Origin: Novakomyces olei | Lineage: Eukaryota > Ascomycota > Novakomycetes > Novakomycetales > Novakomycetaceae | Direction of reading: 5' to 3' | Assembly: GCA_016906335.1 (NCBI GenBank) | Contig: JADEYG010000003.1 | Coordinates: 620,001-684,000, forward strand | DNA: 64,000 nt | Part shown: one piece after another, positions 1-10,624 of the stretch | Numbering within the stretch: the stretch's first letter is position 1 | Layout: each line of letters opens with the position of its first letter | Program-made: the position numbers and the translations under genes | Notes under the pieces: generated by a model | Seen by the model: the letters and a program-made list of their open reading frames with translations, nothing else | Databases searched by the model: none | What the model was told of the DNA's origin: nothing

Positions 1-129
1 CTGAATATGGCGACGCGTAACGCGGGGCTCAAGACGCGTATTGCAAAAGGCATTGCTCACCTTGAAGCAGCAGATGATTTGGAAGTGAAAGCCTTGCTCG
101 CTGAATTGAAGGAGATATGTAGCAAATAG
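1..129 (+). CDS. C-terminal end of an unrecognised protein (partial)
   Basis: The first 42 codons are open in frame 1 and end at TAG (127-129). The peptide is basic and then helical, with a stretch reading HLEAADDLEVKALLAELKEI that would form an amphipathic helix or coiled coil. The start lies outside the window. I do not recognise the family, and the reading frame is supported only by its helical composition and by lying just before the convergent GPN2 gene. It could be part of a larger gene whose other exons lie to the left. Confidence 0.45.
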   Translation: MNMATRNAGLKTRIAKGIAHLEAADDLEVKALLAELKEICSK

Positions 130-294
130 CCTGAGCCATTTCAAGAGAGGGAGACGCATGCTTCTTTTATAAGGCAACAGTCTGGTTATGCGTTCTGGAA
201 GGGTCCTGCGACCGTTCTCAAACATTTAGTGTCTCTTGACTTGTATACATCTCTATTATTTGCTGTAAAGATTATTTGTCTACATACAGGGGTA

Positions 295-1727
295 TCATTG
301 AGGGTTGGCCGGGTTCGAAGAGGCTTCATTTTTCCACTTCTCCCGTTCCATTTCATCATACTCATCACGATAATCGATCCAGCGCATTTGATCGTCCTCC
401 TTGGCCTCACCGCCTTGTCTTACTGCCGTCACAAAAATATCATCGCCTGCTCCCTCAGCTGCACCGAACGCGTACCCGCCTGCACGATCTATAACGTGCA
501 GTAAATGTGTCATTGAAGCCTTGTCTTCAACAGCTAAAGTCTCAAAAGCAACAAGGCCAAAATCTTCGACGATCTCAGCTACAGCTTCGTTTAGCCGACC
601 GTACCGCGCAAGTCGAGGGTCGCTATTGAGTCGAGGCAGCAGGTAGCTTAGGTCTTGAACTTGCTTGTAGAAATCAAGATGGAAGTCTATGAAACATGGG
701 TTAGATCTATCTTTGACGTGTTCAAACTTCAAAAATAAAGCACAGTCGATCATCATTAAAAGGCAAAAGAACAGAAGAGGGTGAAATAATCAGGATCAAA
801 TAAACAATTAACAATCAATACACCTACCGAGCGGCCCGTAATTTGCAAGCAAATCGATCTTTGAAAGCACATTGACTTGTGGCAGTTCAAGTTGCAGCAT
901 ACTCTTGAGAGCCAGCATCAGGACAGAAATGTACTTTGCCGGATCGCTGCAGTGATGCGAGTCTACCAGATTTACGACAACAGGCTTCCAAGTTAGCGTG
1001 AATTTTAATTGAAGAGTAGCATTAATGGAAACAAGTAAAGCGCCAGATGATTAAGTAGCCAGACTCGCGAATCATAGCTGGCTCCATAGCAGGTGTTAAT
1101 TTTAACAGCATTCAACCCCACCGTGCCTTTCTTGATCTTCTTTTAAACGATTTATCATTTAATTTAATTTAATTTTGATTTTTTTTTTTTAAATTATTTT
1201 TTTGGAATTAATTAATCATTATTTAATTCTCGTAATTATTTGTGACAACTTACCCTGTACCCGAGCCGCTCAATGTGACCAATAATCGTCCGTAGAGCGC
1301 TGTGATGAGTAAACAGCTCAACTTGTCCCGGACAGTCGAAAAGCACATAGTTTTCTAGCAGGATTAGTACATTCAAGTACACAATAAACCCCAAACCTTG
1401 CAGCCTTTGCAACCCGCGCGAGAGCCAATCAGCGTTGGCCTCTATTGTCTCCATTGCATGAATAATCCCTCCGTTTGGCCCCAAGTTGGCGTCGTCCATA
1501 ATATCAGACAAGGGCACAAGGTCCATCGCGTTCAGTTCACAGGGATAGGAGAGACGGTCGTTCGCAGGGTCCAAATTAACTACTGAGCATTTGCGGCCGA
1601 TAGCCGAAAGAAACTGGTGCATCCCATTACAGTATGTTGTTTTACCGCTACCCGGTGGGCCGATAACTATCTAAAATGCGTGAGCAAGTACGGTTTGTCT
1701 CGTCCGCCTTACCTGACAGAACGGCAT
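295..1727 (-). CDS. GPN2: GPN-loop GTPase 2 (GPN2/Npa3-family), five exons
   Basis: GPN-loop GTPase of the GPN2 type. In other eukaryotes these proteins act with GPN1 and GPN3 in assembly and nuclear import of RNA polymerase II. Predicted exons on the minus strand are 1713-1727, 1397-1670, 1254-1354, 828-984 and 295-686, giving 312 aa. Seen in the sequence: a P-loop (VIGPPGSGKTTYC) right after the five-codon first exon, NLDPAN (G2 region), the family-defining LGPNGG loop near residue 72, FDCPGQVEL (G3) and LSKIDLL (G4). The 42 nt intron 1355-1396 has a length divisible by three and no in-frame stop, so it would be translated by a naive gene finder; removing it restores the family spacing between the GPN loop and DCPGQ. 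The 269 nt intron 985-1253 is very AT-rich. Family assignment is firm; exon ends are by eye. Confidence 0.93.
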
Positions 1728-1893
1728 TACGACAAGACCGGCATCTGCATTTCCTTTAAATAATAATAATTAATTATTATTATTTATTTATTGTATTACA
1801 ATAATATATTATTATATTAAATGTTTAATATTATTAATATTAATATTATTATTATTATCATTATTATTATTTTCCTGTGATCGTCATGATCCT

Positions 1894-3237
1894 ATGATCC
1901 CAATTCCTACGGCGGCCGTTCTGTTCCCAAAGAGCACGCCATTCTTTCATAGACCCGAGTACCGCCGGACAGTGCTCTCAATATATCGCCGCTGCTTAGA
2001 TCAATCGAAACATTTAGTGGCTCACGATGCAGAACTATCACACAGCTTTCGTTCAACTGTACAAAGGCTATTTCGGCAAAACAAACGCCAGTACTCCGCG
2101 AGACAGGCGGAAAAACTGGTTAGAAAGGCAGCTCAGCTCTCGGCCTTGACGGCTTCGGCTTTACGCGGTAGTGCCGAGTCTCTTGAACGTGTTCGACAGC
2201 AGGTTTATAGAGTGGGAAAGCCGTTGCATGAATTAAGCGTCGATTATGTTCAGCGGGCTGGGTCCAATCTCACTTTGAGACATATACATTTGCTGCAAAA
2301 AAAGCAAGGAAAAGATTTGCTAAGCTCTGCGCGCTACGCACGGATGAGTCAGCAACAAGTGGAGACGTTACTGTTCACTTTAAAGGCTGATTTGGAACTT
2401 TGTAATAGAGAGTTTGCCGGATCGTTGTCGGCAACAGCACTTGGCCAAATGGCAGATAAGAGTGGCAGCGCCACATCAGCCTGTACCAGCTCTGGGGATA
2501 ATGGAAAATCCATAAGAATGGATTCTATAAAGTCCAGCAATTGTACTGTCCAAGAAAAGTCTGTGCAATTAACCTTGGCTAAAGCACGGGGCCGATTAGG
2601 AGGGACTCTGCGAAAAAGAAGGATACGTCTCCCAAAAAAGTCACGTCTCTTTAAAAAATCACGTATAAATGGAGATTTTCGCTCCTTTCTCGATTCAGTA
2701 AAGTCTACAGTTGCAGCGGACGCTTCTACCGCTCAAGACCAGGCAGATCGGCTGGACGATTACTTGAGGCGCGTAAAGCCTCCGATCTACAGGTACGAGC
2801 TTGTACAATCGTGTGGGATCTGGTTAGTGCGTGACCGTTTCAACAAGACGGATAACCGGTTAGGAACCAAAATCCGGCGGCAAGTGGATCGAAACCAAAA
2901 CGCTGTCGACAGTGCTCAGGCACTGGCAAGTGTGCATTATCATGCTGTTTTGGAAGACGCATTCTATTCGCATTTAAGCAATCAAGGCTTTGCTGGTGTA
3001 GCAAAAGAACTGGGCTGGGCCGTGGCAATACGAATTCAGCTAGTTGCGTCAAGGCTGGCGCTTAATGTACGGAGGCGAAGGCAGTTTGATCAAGGACAAA
3101 GGCTGGCCCGGTTTGTTTATGAGCATCGCCAAAAGATAGATGGCGATGTACGCGATTACAGACGGTGGAGAAAGGAAGCAAGAGCCTATTTGGCAGAGCT
3201 CAGAAAAGGCCAGGAAAGAGATGGTCTTGTGCTATAG
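1894..3237 (+). CDS. LYR-motif (complex1_LYR) domain protein, single exon
   Basis: Uninterrupted frame of 447 codons from the first ATG after an AT-rich spacer. Residues about 20-75 carry a LYR-type signature: a tyrosine-arginine motif (SIYRRCLDQ) followed by a conserved FRQNK-like element, as in small mitochondrial LYR proteins that bind acyl carrier protein and assist Fe-S cluster or respiratory complex assembly. The remainder is long for the family, which is usually 80-150 aa: a serine-rich middle, a very basic RLPKKSRLFKKSR patch, and a helical C-terminal domain (about 345-447) rich in Arg and Tyr. I do not recognise the C-terminal domain. The protein may be mitochondrial, but no client can be named. 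It faces uL2m tail to tail across repeat-rich DNA. Confidence 0.6.
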   Translation: MIPIPTAAVLFPKSTPFFHRPEYRRTVLSIYRRCLDQSKHLVAHDAELSHSFRSTVQRLFRQNKRQYSARQAEKLVRKAAQLSALTASALRGSAESLERVRQQVYRVGKPLHELSVDYVQRAGSNLTLRHIHLLQKKQGKDLLSSARYARMSQQQVETLLFTLKADLELCNREFAGSLSATALGQMADKSGSATSACTSSGDNGKSIRMDSIKSSNCTVQEKSVQLTLAKARGRLGGTLRKRRIRLPKKSRLFKKSRINGDFRSFLDSVKSTVAADASTAQDQADRLDDYLRRVKPPIYRYELVQSCGIWLVRDRFNKTDNRLGTKIRRQVDRNQNAVDSAQALASVHYHAVLEDAFYSHLSNQGFAGVAKELGWAVAIRIQLVASRLALNVRRRRQFDQGQRLARFVYEHRQKIDGDVRDYRRWRKEARAYLAELRKGQERDGLVL

Positions 3238-3715
3238 GTGAGCATAAGAGTGTAATATTAGCAGTAAACAATTTGTGTAGACTCGGCGAGTACAGTCGGA
3301 TATGTTTTCTTTGTCAGACTGGTCAGACACTACAGATAGACTGGTCAGACTGGTCAGACTGGTCAGACTGGTCAGACTGGTCAGACTGGTCAGACTGGTC
3401 AGACTGGTCAGAAAGACTGGTCAAAGAACAGGCTAGTAAAACAGGTCAGAATAAACAGTTACAGTATCAACAGTCATAGGCGGTAAACAGGCAAGTAGCC
3501 GTGCATTATATCCAGCATGAAAACTAGACGTGTATGACTGTAGAATAAAACACAGACAAGCAACACTAGACGACACTATAGTCTACGCCCATAGTCGTAG
3601 ACTATAGAGTCTACTATAGAGTCTACTATTGTAGTCTACTATTGTACGTCTACGACCAGTGTAGACCGTGTACGACCGTGTACGACAGTCTACGACAGTC
3701 TACGACAGTCTACAC
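3238..3715. repeat. Intergenic tandem repeats between LYR gene and uL2m
   Basis: Two repeat families fill the space between convergent genes. At 3339-3410 there are eight perfect copies of the 9-mer GACTGGTCA, with partial copies on both sides (from about 3317 and to about 3423). At about 3565-3715 a second cluster is built from GTCTAC and its complement GTAGAC in changing order (for example repeated tacgacagtc units). No RNA gene or confident coding frame was seen, although the 9-mer reads as Ser-Asp-Trp in one frame. Confidence 0.85.
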
Positions 3716-4783
3716 CTACTTTGCCTGCCGCTTCTCCTTCCCACGCGGCCGTGCTTTAACCAGCAATTTATTCTGGTTGTGCTTGGATTTACGAGTGCGG
3801 GCAAACTTGAGAGTGCCCCAGGGCGACTGCGGGTGCTTGTTGCCCTTGGACTTGCCCCTGCCTCCGCCGAGCGGATGGTCGTGAGGGGACATGGCCACTC
3901 CGCGGACAGAGGGCCGAATGCCGAGCCATCGGGACCGGCCCGCCTTGCCCAGCATCCGGTGCCGCCAGTCCGGGTTACTTACCAGCCCGACGGTAGCGCA
4001 AACGTCGATGGGCACTTTGCGCAGCTCTCCCGACGAGAGCCGCAGCACAGTGTGTCGGCTATCTCGGTTCAGCACAACGGCAAAAGTGCCCGCTGAACGG
4101 CACAGCTGAGCGGGTCCGAAGTTGTGCAGTCCCACGCAGCAGACGCGAGTGCCCTGCGGAACCATATGCAACGGCAGGCAGTTGCCGATTTTTACAGTAC
4201 GAGCGGCAATCATTCCCGCATCGTGGGCACCGCCTGCGGCAGATACAATCTGCCGTGGGACGCCGTGCCGAAAGGACTCGACCGTATCGCCCTGCCGCAG
4301 TCCCTCACAGGCGACAATGTACGAGTAGGCGCCGCTGTCATTGTGCTTAAGCAATGCAATGTGCGCTGACCGGTTGGGATCGTACTCGATCCGCTGCACC
4401 GTCTGCTGTCCCGCTGTGTAACGGGAGAAATCGACAGTGCGCACACGTCTACGGTGGCCCCCACCACGGTGCCGCACTACGATCCGGCCCGTGTTGTTCC
4501 GCCCACCTTGCTTACGTAACGCATGCGTCAATGGACGGTGGGGGCCGCCTTTGTGGAGGTGGGGGTTCAGTGGGAGACGCACCCACCGTAACCCGGGCGT
4601 CCTTGGCTTGTAGCTCTTCATTCGGAACGACGTTTTTTTCCGCAGCGGCTGTGCCGATCCCGGCAGCACGATTCCGGCGGCTGGTGAGGCAGCCGGTGAC
4701 GATGCAGAGGGCGGCCGCTGGTTTGCAGAGTACCGCCGCACCAATTGCGACGGCAGCCGCCTCGCTGCGCTGATCCTGAGCAT
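3716..4783 (-). CDS. RML2: Mitochondrial large ribosomal subunit protein uL2m
   Basis: Mitochondrial ribosomal protein L2, which binds 23S-type rRNA and helps shape the peptidyl transferase centre. The 355-codon single-exon frame begins with an Arg-rich presequence (MLRISAARRLPSQLVRRYS), fitting import into mitochondria. The body shows the L2 hallmarks: GGRNNTGRIVVRHRGGGHRR in the N-terminal OB region, then SAAGGAHDAGM, and the C-terminal catalytic-centre segment SVRGVAMSPHDHPLGGGRGKSKG, with the conserved HPLGGG and its histidine. A start at the upstream TTG (4798) is possible in frame, but the first ATG at 4783 is preferred. Length suits fungal Rml2. Confidence 0.96.
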   Translation of the reverse strand: MLRISAARRLPSQLVRRYSANQRPPSASSPAASPAAGIVLPGSAQPLRKKTSFRMKSYKPRTPGLRWVRLPLNPHLHKGGPHRPLTHALRKQGGRNNTGRIVVRHRGGGHRRRVRTVDFSRYTAGQQTVQRIEYDPNRSAHIALLKHNDSGAYSYIVACEGLRQGDTVESFRHGVPRQIVSAAGGAHDAGMIAARTVKIGNCLPLHMVPQGTRVCCVGLHNFGPAQLCRSAGTFAVVLNRDSRHTVLRLSSGELRKVPIDVCATVGLVSNPDWRHRMLGKAGRSRWLGIRPSVRGVAMSPHDHPLGGGRGKSKGNKHPQSPWGTLKFARTRKSKHNQNKLLVKARPRGKEKRQAK

Positions 4784-4798
4784 TATTTTTTCACGCAA

Positions 4799-5313
4799 AT
4801 TGTATTTATTATTTTTTGTTGTTATATTTATTATATTTATTACAATATTTACTACAATATTTATTACAATATTTATTACAATATTTATTACAATATTTAT
4901 TACAATATTTATTACAATATTTATTACAATATTTATTACAATATTTATTACAATATTTATTACAATATTTATTATAATTATTGTTGAGAAATTGCTCTAT
5001 ATAGCTTTTTTAATATTACTTCTTGGAAATAATTCTGTCTTTATTACTCTTTGAATTCTCCTCCCAATTCTATATTCTGTCTACAAGATCTATTTTTGAA
5101 TAATATATAGTTATATATATATCCCTGAGCGCCCCTCAGCTTTGGGACCTTGATTATTCTTTTCCACAGTCAGATAGTAAATATCAATCATTCCAACTTT
5201 AAAATAACAATAATTCAACAATTATAATATTTATTATTTATTATTTATTATTATTATTTATTGTAGACTCGTCCAACTGCCTCCGTCTCGCCAAAACACT
5301 GTTCAAGTCGGCT
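4799..5313. repeat. AT-rich spacer with 12-bp tandem array
   Basis: Divergent promoter space between uL2m and the ketoacyl-CoA reductase. From about 4839 to 4974 the 12-mer ATTACAATATTT is repeated about eleven times with almost no variation. The rest (4975-5313) is AT-rich, with a TATATATATAT stretch near 5113. No RNA gene was seen. Confidence 0.85.
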
Positions 5314-6684
5314 ATGGCCCTTTTCGCTGATACTTATTTTACTGCGCACAGCAGCATTACACGGCTGCTCAAGGGTACTCGTTTCGTTCAGTGCTCCGTC
5401 ATAATCTAACAGAGACAGATCAGCCAATTGCGGGACCCGTTCTTTTGGCATTGGCCGCGTTCGGTGCCGCCGCTGGTGTTTCACGCGTCTTGTCTTTTTA
5501 CACGTTCTTGTTCCGCGTTTTCGTCTCTCGCGGTTATGGGCTGAAAAGGTACGGCGCTGGAAGTGGAGCGTACGCGGTAGTAACCGGTGCGTCCGATGGA
5601 ATTGGCAAAGCATATGCTGAAGCACTGGCCCGAGCGGGGTTTAATCTGGTGCTGATTTCCCGCACAAAATCGAAATTGGATGATTTATCTCGCGAATTGG
5701 GTATGATTTTGTTGTTTAACAGATTACTAAACTTTTGTTTTGTTTTGTCTTGTTTTTTGCTGTTTATTTTGTTATTTTGTTAAATTTGTTAAATTTGTTA
5801 TTTTGTTAATTTTTGTATTTTCTAATTTTTTTTTTTTCGTTTCCTCTCATATCTTTATTATTGTTCTTTTCTCATTATTGTTCTTTTTACATTATTGTTC
5901 TTTTCTCATTATTGTTCTTTTCTCATTTTTGTTCCTTCTCAATTATTGTCCTTTTCATCTCTAATCATTTGCAGAGAGTGCCCATAAAGTCACAACACTA
6001 GTTTTCCCCCTGGATTACACTACTGCACAAGACAAACATTTTGAAATGTTGGCAGAAACTCTGAGCCAGTTGCGAATTACAGTTATAATCAACAATGTGG
6101 GCCAATCGCACGAGCTTCCCGTCCCTTTCGTCCTTACGCCGACAAAGGAAATGGAAGATATCATTAAAGTCAATGTCAATGGCACGCTTAAAACGACAAA
6201 GGCCTTACTGCCTGCCATTATTGATAGACAGTCCCGGTCTGACACAAAACAAAAAGTTCTCTTGCTCACAATGGGCAGTTTTGCCGGAATGACACCGACA
6301 CCGTTACTCGCAACTTACTCTGGGTCAAAAGCGTTTTTGGCTGCCTGGAGTACAGCTCTTTCGGCCGAGTTGAAGGAGTACGGTGTGGACGTCTGGCTTG
6401 TGAATTCGTACCTTGTAACCTCTGCCATGTCTAAAATCAAGCGGACTAGCTGGCTCATTCCTAATCCAAAACAATTTGTAGCGTCTGCTCTTGGCAGCTT
6501 GGGTATTAATCGTGCTGGTTCTGCTCCATCACAGACTGTGCCTTACCCTTCACACGCTCTCATGGCGTTTTTCATACAATTGCCGTCGTTGCAGTCGGTG
6601 GTTTTGGACATTAACAAGCGAATGCACGAGTCGATTCGCCAGCGTGCTCTAAAGAAACTCTTGCAGCAAGAGAAGAAAAAGTAG
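5314..6684 (+). CDS. IFA38: Very-long-chain 3-oxoacyl-CoA reductase (KAR)
   Basis: Second enzyme of the ER fatty acid elongation cycle, reducing 3-ketoacyl-CoA with NADPH (yeast Ifa38, animal HSD17B12). Predicted exons: 5314-5374, 5419-5700 and 5975-6684, giving 350 aa. A hydrophobic segment (LLALAAFGAAAGVSRVLSF) near residues 25-45 would anchor it in the ER. The short-chain dehydrogenase core shows TGASDGIGKAYA (NADPH binding), NNVGQSHELPVPF, the catalytic Ser in TMGSFAGM and YSGSK with the Tyr and Lys, then LVTSAMSKIKR. The C-terminus is lysine-rich (QQEKKK), though not a canonical KKXX signal. Without the 44 nt first intron (branch TCTAAC) the frame has no ATG, which supports this start. 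Intron 2 (274 nt) is full of TTCTCATTATTG-like repeats. Confidence 0.93.
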
Positions 6685-6999
6685 ATTACAACGCCGAATC
6701 AGCTGTCCAAATAAATACAAAATTCAAATTAAAAACGAGATAACCGCGAATGAAAAAAAGCACAAAAAAGAACAGGAAATCCAAGGGGGAAAGAAACGAA
6801 CCAGTTCACTGTTGAACGCGCGAGTGAATGGAACATGATATGAGAACAAGACTTGCAAGCTTCGGAGACTCGCTTGTATATAATTGTTATTTTATGCATA
6901 TATTATGTTATGTACAGGACAATATATACATCTGAAACCCAGTCGTTAACATTTTGCACTGTTCACCCTTTGTAATTTAATACCTTTCTTGACATTAAT
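6685..6999. other. Intergenic space with no recognised feature
   Basis: About 315 bp between the convergent 3' ends of the ketoacyl-CoA reductase and GPN3. AT-rich and A-rich near 6710-6780. No gene, RNA or repeat array was recognised. Confidence 0.6.
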
Positions 7000-8101
7000 T
7001 CACTCAACTTCAACATCAAACTCAGTAGGCTCCCTTGGCTCTTGGTCTTCGGCCCATTGAGTCAGCTCGTCCATATAGCTCAAAATAGCCGCTAAAGAGG
7101 ATTCACTGTCGCTCTGGAGGGGGAGGAACGATATCATATGAAAGTCGTCTATTAATTGTACAATTGCCCGGTTAAGATCGTGGAATCGTGGATTAGTTTG
7201 GGCGTCCGCCTGCTCTGCAAGCAGAAGAGCATCCGTATTTAGGAACCGTTTCATTTGAGTTCGAGATACTTGCCCGTTAACAAGGTCCATTTTACTCATA
7301 ATATTAATGTGAGGCATCTCAAGCATCATCATTGCGCTCATGGCTGACAATGCACCAGCAAAGAATTTGGCTCCATCAATAACAAACTGGCTTTCCAGGA
7401 GATAAGCAGCACAGAGCCGGAAATTTAAGACGATTTGTAAGTGTCGTGCTAGCTCAGCAAGGATCGGAATATGTGTATACAGTTCGATTTGTCCGGGCAT
7501 ATCAAACAGTAAATAATCGTCGTCATATTCCCCTAGAGCCTCTTCCAGCCAGTCCAAATTCTGCATTAAAAACCTAGAATTAGAATTGCTGTCTGATTCA
7601 GAATAAATGTTTCTATTATTTGCTTCCATCTTCCTTTCAGAGTGTTTAGCTCACGCTTCAATCACTTACTCAAAACAATATACTAATCCGCCGTTCGGGC
7701 CAAAGTCCATTTCTTCCATCACATCAGACAGACTAATTAGATCTCTTATGTCTAGCACAAATGTCAGTATAGTCCTCGATACATCAAACTGTGGGCATCA
7801 CTTACCTACTGTCGGCTCCCAATCAAAATTTTCTGCTGCAGGATCAAGGTTTACAAGATGAACACTGCGGCCAACCGTTCGCATATGCTGTATAAGAGCA
7901 CTACAAAAAGTGGACTAGAAAGCCCAAGTCAGTTCCGTTAAGAAATGAACAATGCATTTCGGACAGTTAAAAAGTAGAACGAAAATACGCCTTCCTTAAA
8001 AAATATAATAAATAAATACAACAAAAAAAATAAAAATAAAATAAAATGCCTACCTTCCCGGAGCCGGCGGGGCCCATGACGAGGATACCAACTCGCGGCA
8101 T
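7000..8101 (-). CDS. GPN3: GPN-loop GTPase 3 (GPN3), four exons
   Basis: Paralogue of GPN2 and likewise a factor for RNA polymerase II assembly and import. Minus-strand exons: 8054-8101, 7806-7914, 7670-7751 and 7000-7573, giving 270 aa. The first exon encodes exactly [16 protein letters not shown], ending at the P-loop lysine in phase 0; the next continues [17 protein letters not shown] and [13 protein letters not shown]. The GPN loop is [12 protein letters not shown], the G3 motif [14 protein letters not shown] and the G4 motif IMSKMDLV. The G3 Asp-Met-Pro-Gly-Gln differs from the DCPGQ of GPN2 but keeps the key residues. The acidic C-terminus is typical. The 54, 96 and 139 nt introns have standard donors; intron 3 has a TTCTAAT branch. 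Confidence 0.95.
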
Positions 8102-8948
8102 CTCTCATGGGCAGGATCCTTTCTCGTATAAAGAAGGCTATGCTGGCAGAGTAGAGGCAGAGTAGATAAGTGATACGTGATTCTTTGACCACACGAGATT
8201 CCGCGCGAATATCGACTCAAACTTTGAAAGGGCAGGTGACTGGTACCTGCAAATTAAGCAACAGTTAAAGTATCCAGAAAGCAAAACTTTGACGAGTCGC
8301 GGCGTGCAAACGTAGGGTCTGGCTGTCAAGTGGAATTTATGGTAGCTTTATCTTTTGCCCTATAATATTCGCGATACAACTTATTGTGAATTAAATTATA
8401 TTCGGGTATGTGATTACTAGCAGTTATGGACCAATTGTAAAGCCGACCAAACTTCTATCGAAGTGCCGGCAAATGTGAATAGCAAAGGGACTGATAAAGT
8501 TTAGACGGCAATAAAGAGGCCATTGGAACAGATATGCTAACAAGACGTGTTTCATATAAAATTCGTTTCTAAGGGCGTCCCTGACGATTCACCAGTCGTT
8601 GATAGATGAATAGCTGAATACACGGCACTGCGTTTTTCCATTCGCATGCTTGACTGCAGCTTTGTAACAGCTAACTGTCGATATGTAATGCGCTGCGAAA
8701 GGCTTTCAAATTAAACTTTGGCGTCAAACAGTTTCGACAGATTTATAGGTGGCGTTATCGCCGCGATGGGAGTAGAGATTAGGGTTACGGTTAAATTAAA
8801 GCAGAATCAAATTTGCGTTAGCAAAAGGCATTAGTAGGGACAAGCAGACTGTTTATTACAGAGCACAGGATATGATGGTGCAGGTGCAAAGCATGAACGG
8901 ACAAACCGTTCGTTAGACGTACGGCCAATGTATTCAACTAGAAAAAGC
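8102..8948. other. Gene-poor 850-bp interval with a telomere-like box
   Basis: The GPN3 promoter plus unexplained DNA up to the 3' end of the histone-fold gene. It contains one TTAGGGTTACGGTTAA motif (8779-8794). On the minus strand near 8640 there is a 32-codon ATG frame followed by a GTGAATCG donor-like site, but I could not link it to further exons. No tRNA or snRNA was recognised. Confidence 0.4.
8779..8787 (+). promoter_or_regulatory. Telomere-like box (TTAGGGTTA)
   Basis: TTAGGGTTA followed by a degenerate ACGGTTAA half. This is the same hexamer found ahead of several genes in this window. No gene start has been assigned next to it (GPN3 starts about 680 bp away), so a regulatory role is least certain for this copy. 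Confidence 0.3.
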
Positions 8949-9583
8949 TTATAACCCATTCCGAAAAGCCGCTTGGACTGGACCCGCCGCATCAGACCCA
9001 AAAATTACGGCGTCGAAATCCTCAGCAGCAGAATGGCTTCCAAGCAGCGTATGCTCAAAGTATTCCTGTGAAGTTTGCTTCAACTGCTGCCGGATAAGAG
9101 CTACAGGATTAGAAAATTGATAATTATAATACGGAAAAGAGACTGGTTGATTGATAAATAAATCAACCATTTGTCATCGAACTTGAATAAACACATTTAT
9201 CAATAATTCAGCAATCAATTACCTGCCAGCCAATCGTCATGGCGATGCTGTTGTGGATCGATTCCCTGTACTCTCTCCGTATCGCGAAACTCTTCGCTTT
9301 CTAACCATTCTGCAAAAGGCCTAATTGACGCTTGAGCATCATCGCCAGCAGACGTAACTCGTAGAGTCTCCAGCGCCTGTCTGACGTCAGATAATGCTAC
9401 ATCGTTTCTTCTCTCTAGAGCAGCGTAGGCCTGCGAATGCCTTCCCAAGGCAGACACAAAGCGAAGTACAAGCGCCGAGAAGGCCTCCACCGTAGCCGGT
9501 GAAGAGCGATCAAAACCAGCTGCTCTTAGCGCCTGCGATACCGCGACCCGTGCGATCGCAAACACGAAATCATCCTGCGGCAT
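8949..9583 (-). CDS. Bromodomain-associated histone-fold protein (TAF3/TAF8-like)
   Basis: Predicted exons 9223-9583 and 8949-9100 encode 170 aa. Residues about 5-75 fit the bromodomain-associated (BTP) histone fold found in TFIID subunits TAF3 and TAF8 and in SAGA Spt7: FAIARVAVSQALRAAGF, then VEAFSALVLRFVSALGRHS and LSDVRQALETL. After this come an acidic linker and a short C-terminal helix. I chose the acceptor at 9101-9102 because TTTTCTAATCCTGTAG has a strong branch point and avoids a stop just after the nearer AG; an alternative AG about 20 bp upstream would add VSFPYYNYQFSNPV. Whether this is TAF8, TAF3 or another BTP protein cannot be decided. The protein is much shorter than animal TAF8. 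Confidence 0.65.
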
Positions 9584-9638
9584 TATACCATTGCTCTGCC
9601 TTGCAGCTCAGCTGGCTCTTGTAGGCTTCTCGTTGAAA

Positions 9639-9735
<97 letters not shown>
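9639..9735. repeat. (TTA)n microsatellite
   Basis: About 32 uninterrupted copies of TTA, lying in the promoter space between the divergent histone-fold gene and mS33, about 46 bp before the mS33 start codon. Confidence 0.97.
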
Positions 9736-9781
9736 AGAATAAAATAAATTATCTGGCCAATAAATTCAATACAAAAAGCAA

Positions 9782-10271
9782 ATGGCTACCCGGCTCAGGT
9801 CGTTTATGGCGCTAGCTTTAGAGCTGCGGCCGTATTCTACGGCAGCAAAGCCGCCTGCAGCTGCGGCTGCCTCACCAGTAGCACCATTGCCCTCTCGAGC
9901 AGCTCAGCGCCAAGTACTTGAGGCGCGCAGCAGAGTTTTTGGTACCGCAATGCCTGGCGGAAGGCAGGGGACTAAAGTGCTACAGCAAAAGTTCAAAGGC
10001 CCTATTTTGCTCGATTGGTACCCGCGAGATTTTGGTCTAAATATAAAGAAAGTGTCTCGTGCGTTTCCTGAACTTGATTTGGAGAATTTAGAGGAAGTTG
10101 ATCGGCTTAAACGGCTGCAAGTGGCTAAACGGCGAGGCAAAGGGCCTCCAAAGAAGAAACGTAATATTTTTCAACTTCTTTTTATTATTTGGACCTTCAA
10201 TTTTTAAAGTAAGGAATTACTAACAAATCCTAGGCGAAAAAGTGGTCGCGAAGAAGGGGCGGAGAAAGTAG
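9782..10271 (+). CDS. RSM27: Mitochondrial small ribosomal subunit protein mS33
   Basis: Mitochondrial ribosomal protein mS33 (yeast Rsm27). Exons 9782-10160 and 10234-10271, 138 aa. The signature is a basic R-x-F-G block followed by G-R-x-G-x-K-V-L and KGP: here RSRVFG, then GGRQGTKVLQQKFKGP, then a WYP motif. An N-terminal Arg/Ala-rich stretch (MATRLRSFMALALELRP) fits a mitochondrial presequence. The intron is strongly marked: donor GTAATA, branch TACTAAC and acceptor CCTAG, 73 nt in all. The second exon supplies only EKVVAKKGRRK after the split Arg codon, giving the usual lysine-rich tail. Without splicing the protein would run into a stop at 10205. Confidence 0.85.
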
Positions 10272-10624
10272 AATCGTTATCTGAATATACGCATTAACCA
10301 TTAATGTTGTCTACTAGGAGGCAATTGATGTAAATTAGTTCATGCGTCAAGTTAAACTGTTAAAGTTTCTCGTTTTCTACCCTCTTTGTGCAGGACCACA
10401 ATGACCCATTTTATTTGGAGTATTATACTCCTTCATAGTAATCAGCAGTGCCCTCTATCTCCTACAATTGATCCTATATTTGATCCGCAAAGTGCCTTTG
10501 CTCGAGTCACAGTCTGTTGTACACAATAAAACTATTAAATACGGGTATAAAGGTATTTTTAATAAAATATACATGAAAAAAAAAATTGCAAGAAAACGTC
10601 GCGCCACCGTAAACAAAATACAAT
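10272..10624. other. Convergent 3' space with no recognised feature
   Basis: About 350 bp between the 3' ends of mS33 and GCP3. AT-rich, with possible polyadenylation signals (AATAAA near 10526 and 10561). No gene or repeat array recognised. Confidence 0.55.

Noticed and set aside
9591-9815. Poly-Tyr frame before mS33 and Ile/Leu/Asn runs at 29000-29290
   Set aside because: They are translations of (TTA)n and (AAT)n microsatellites in non-coding DNA.
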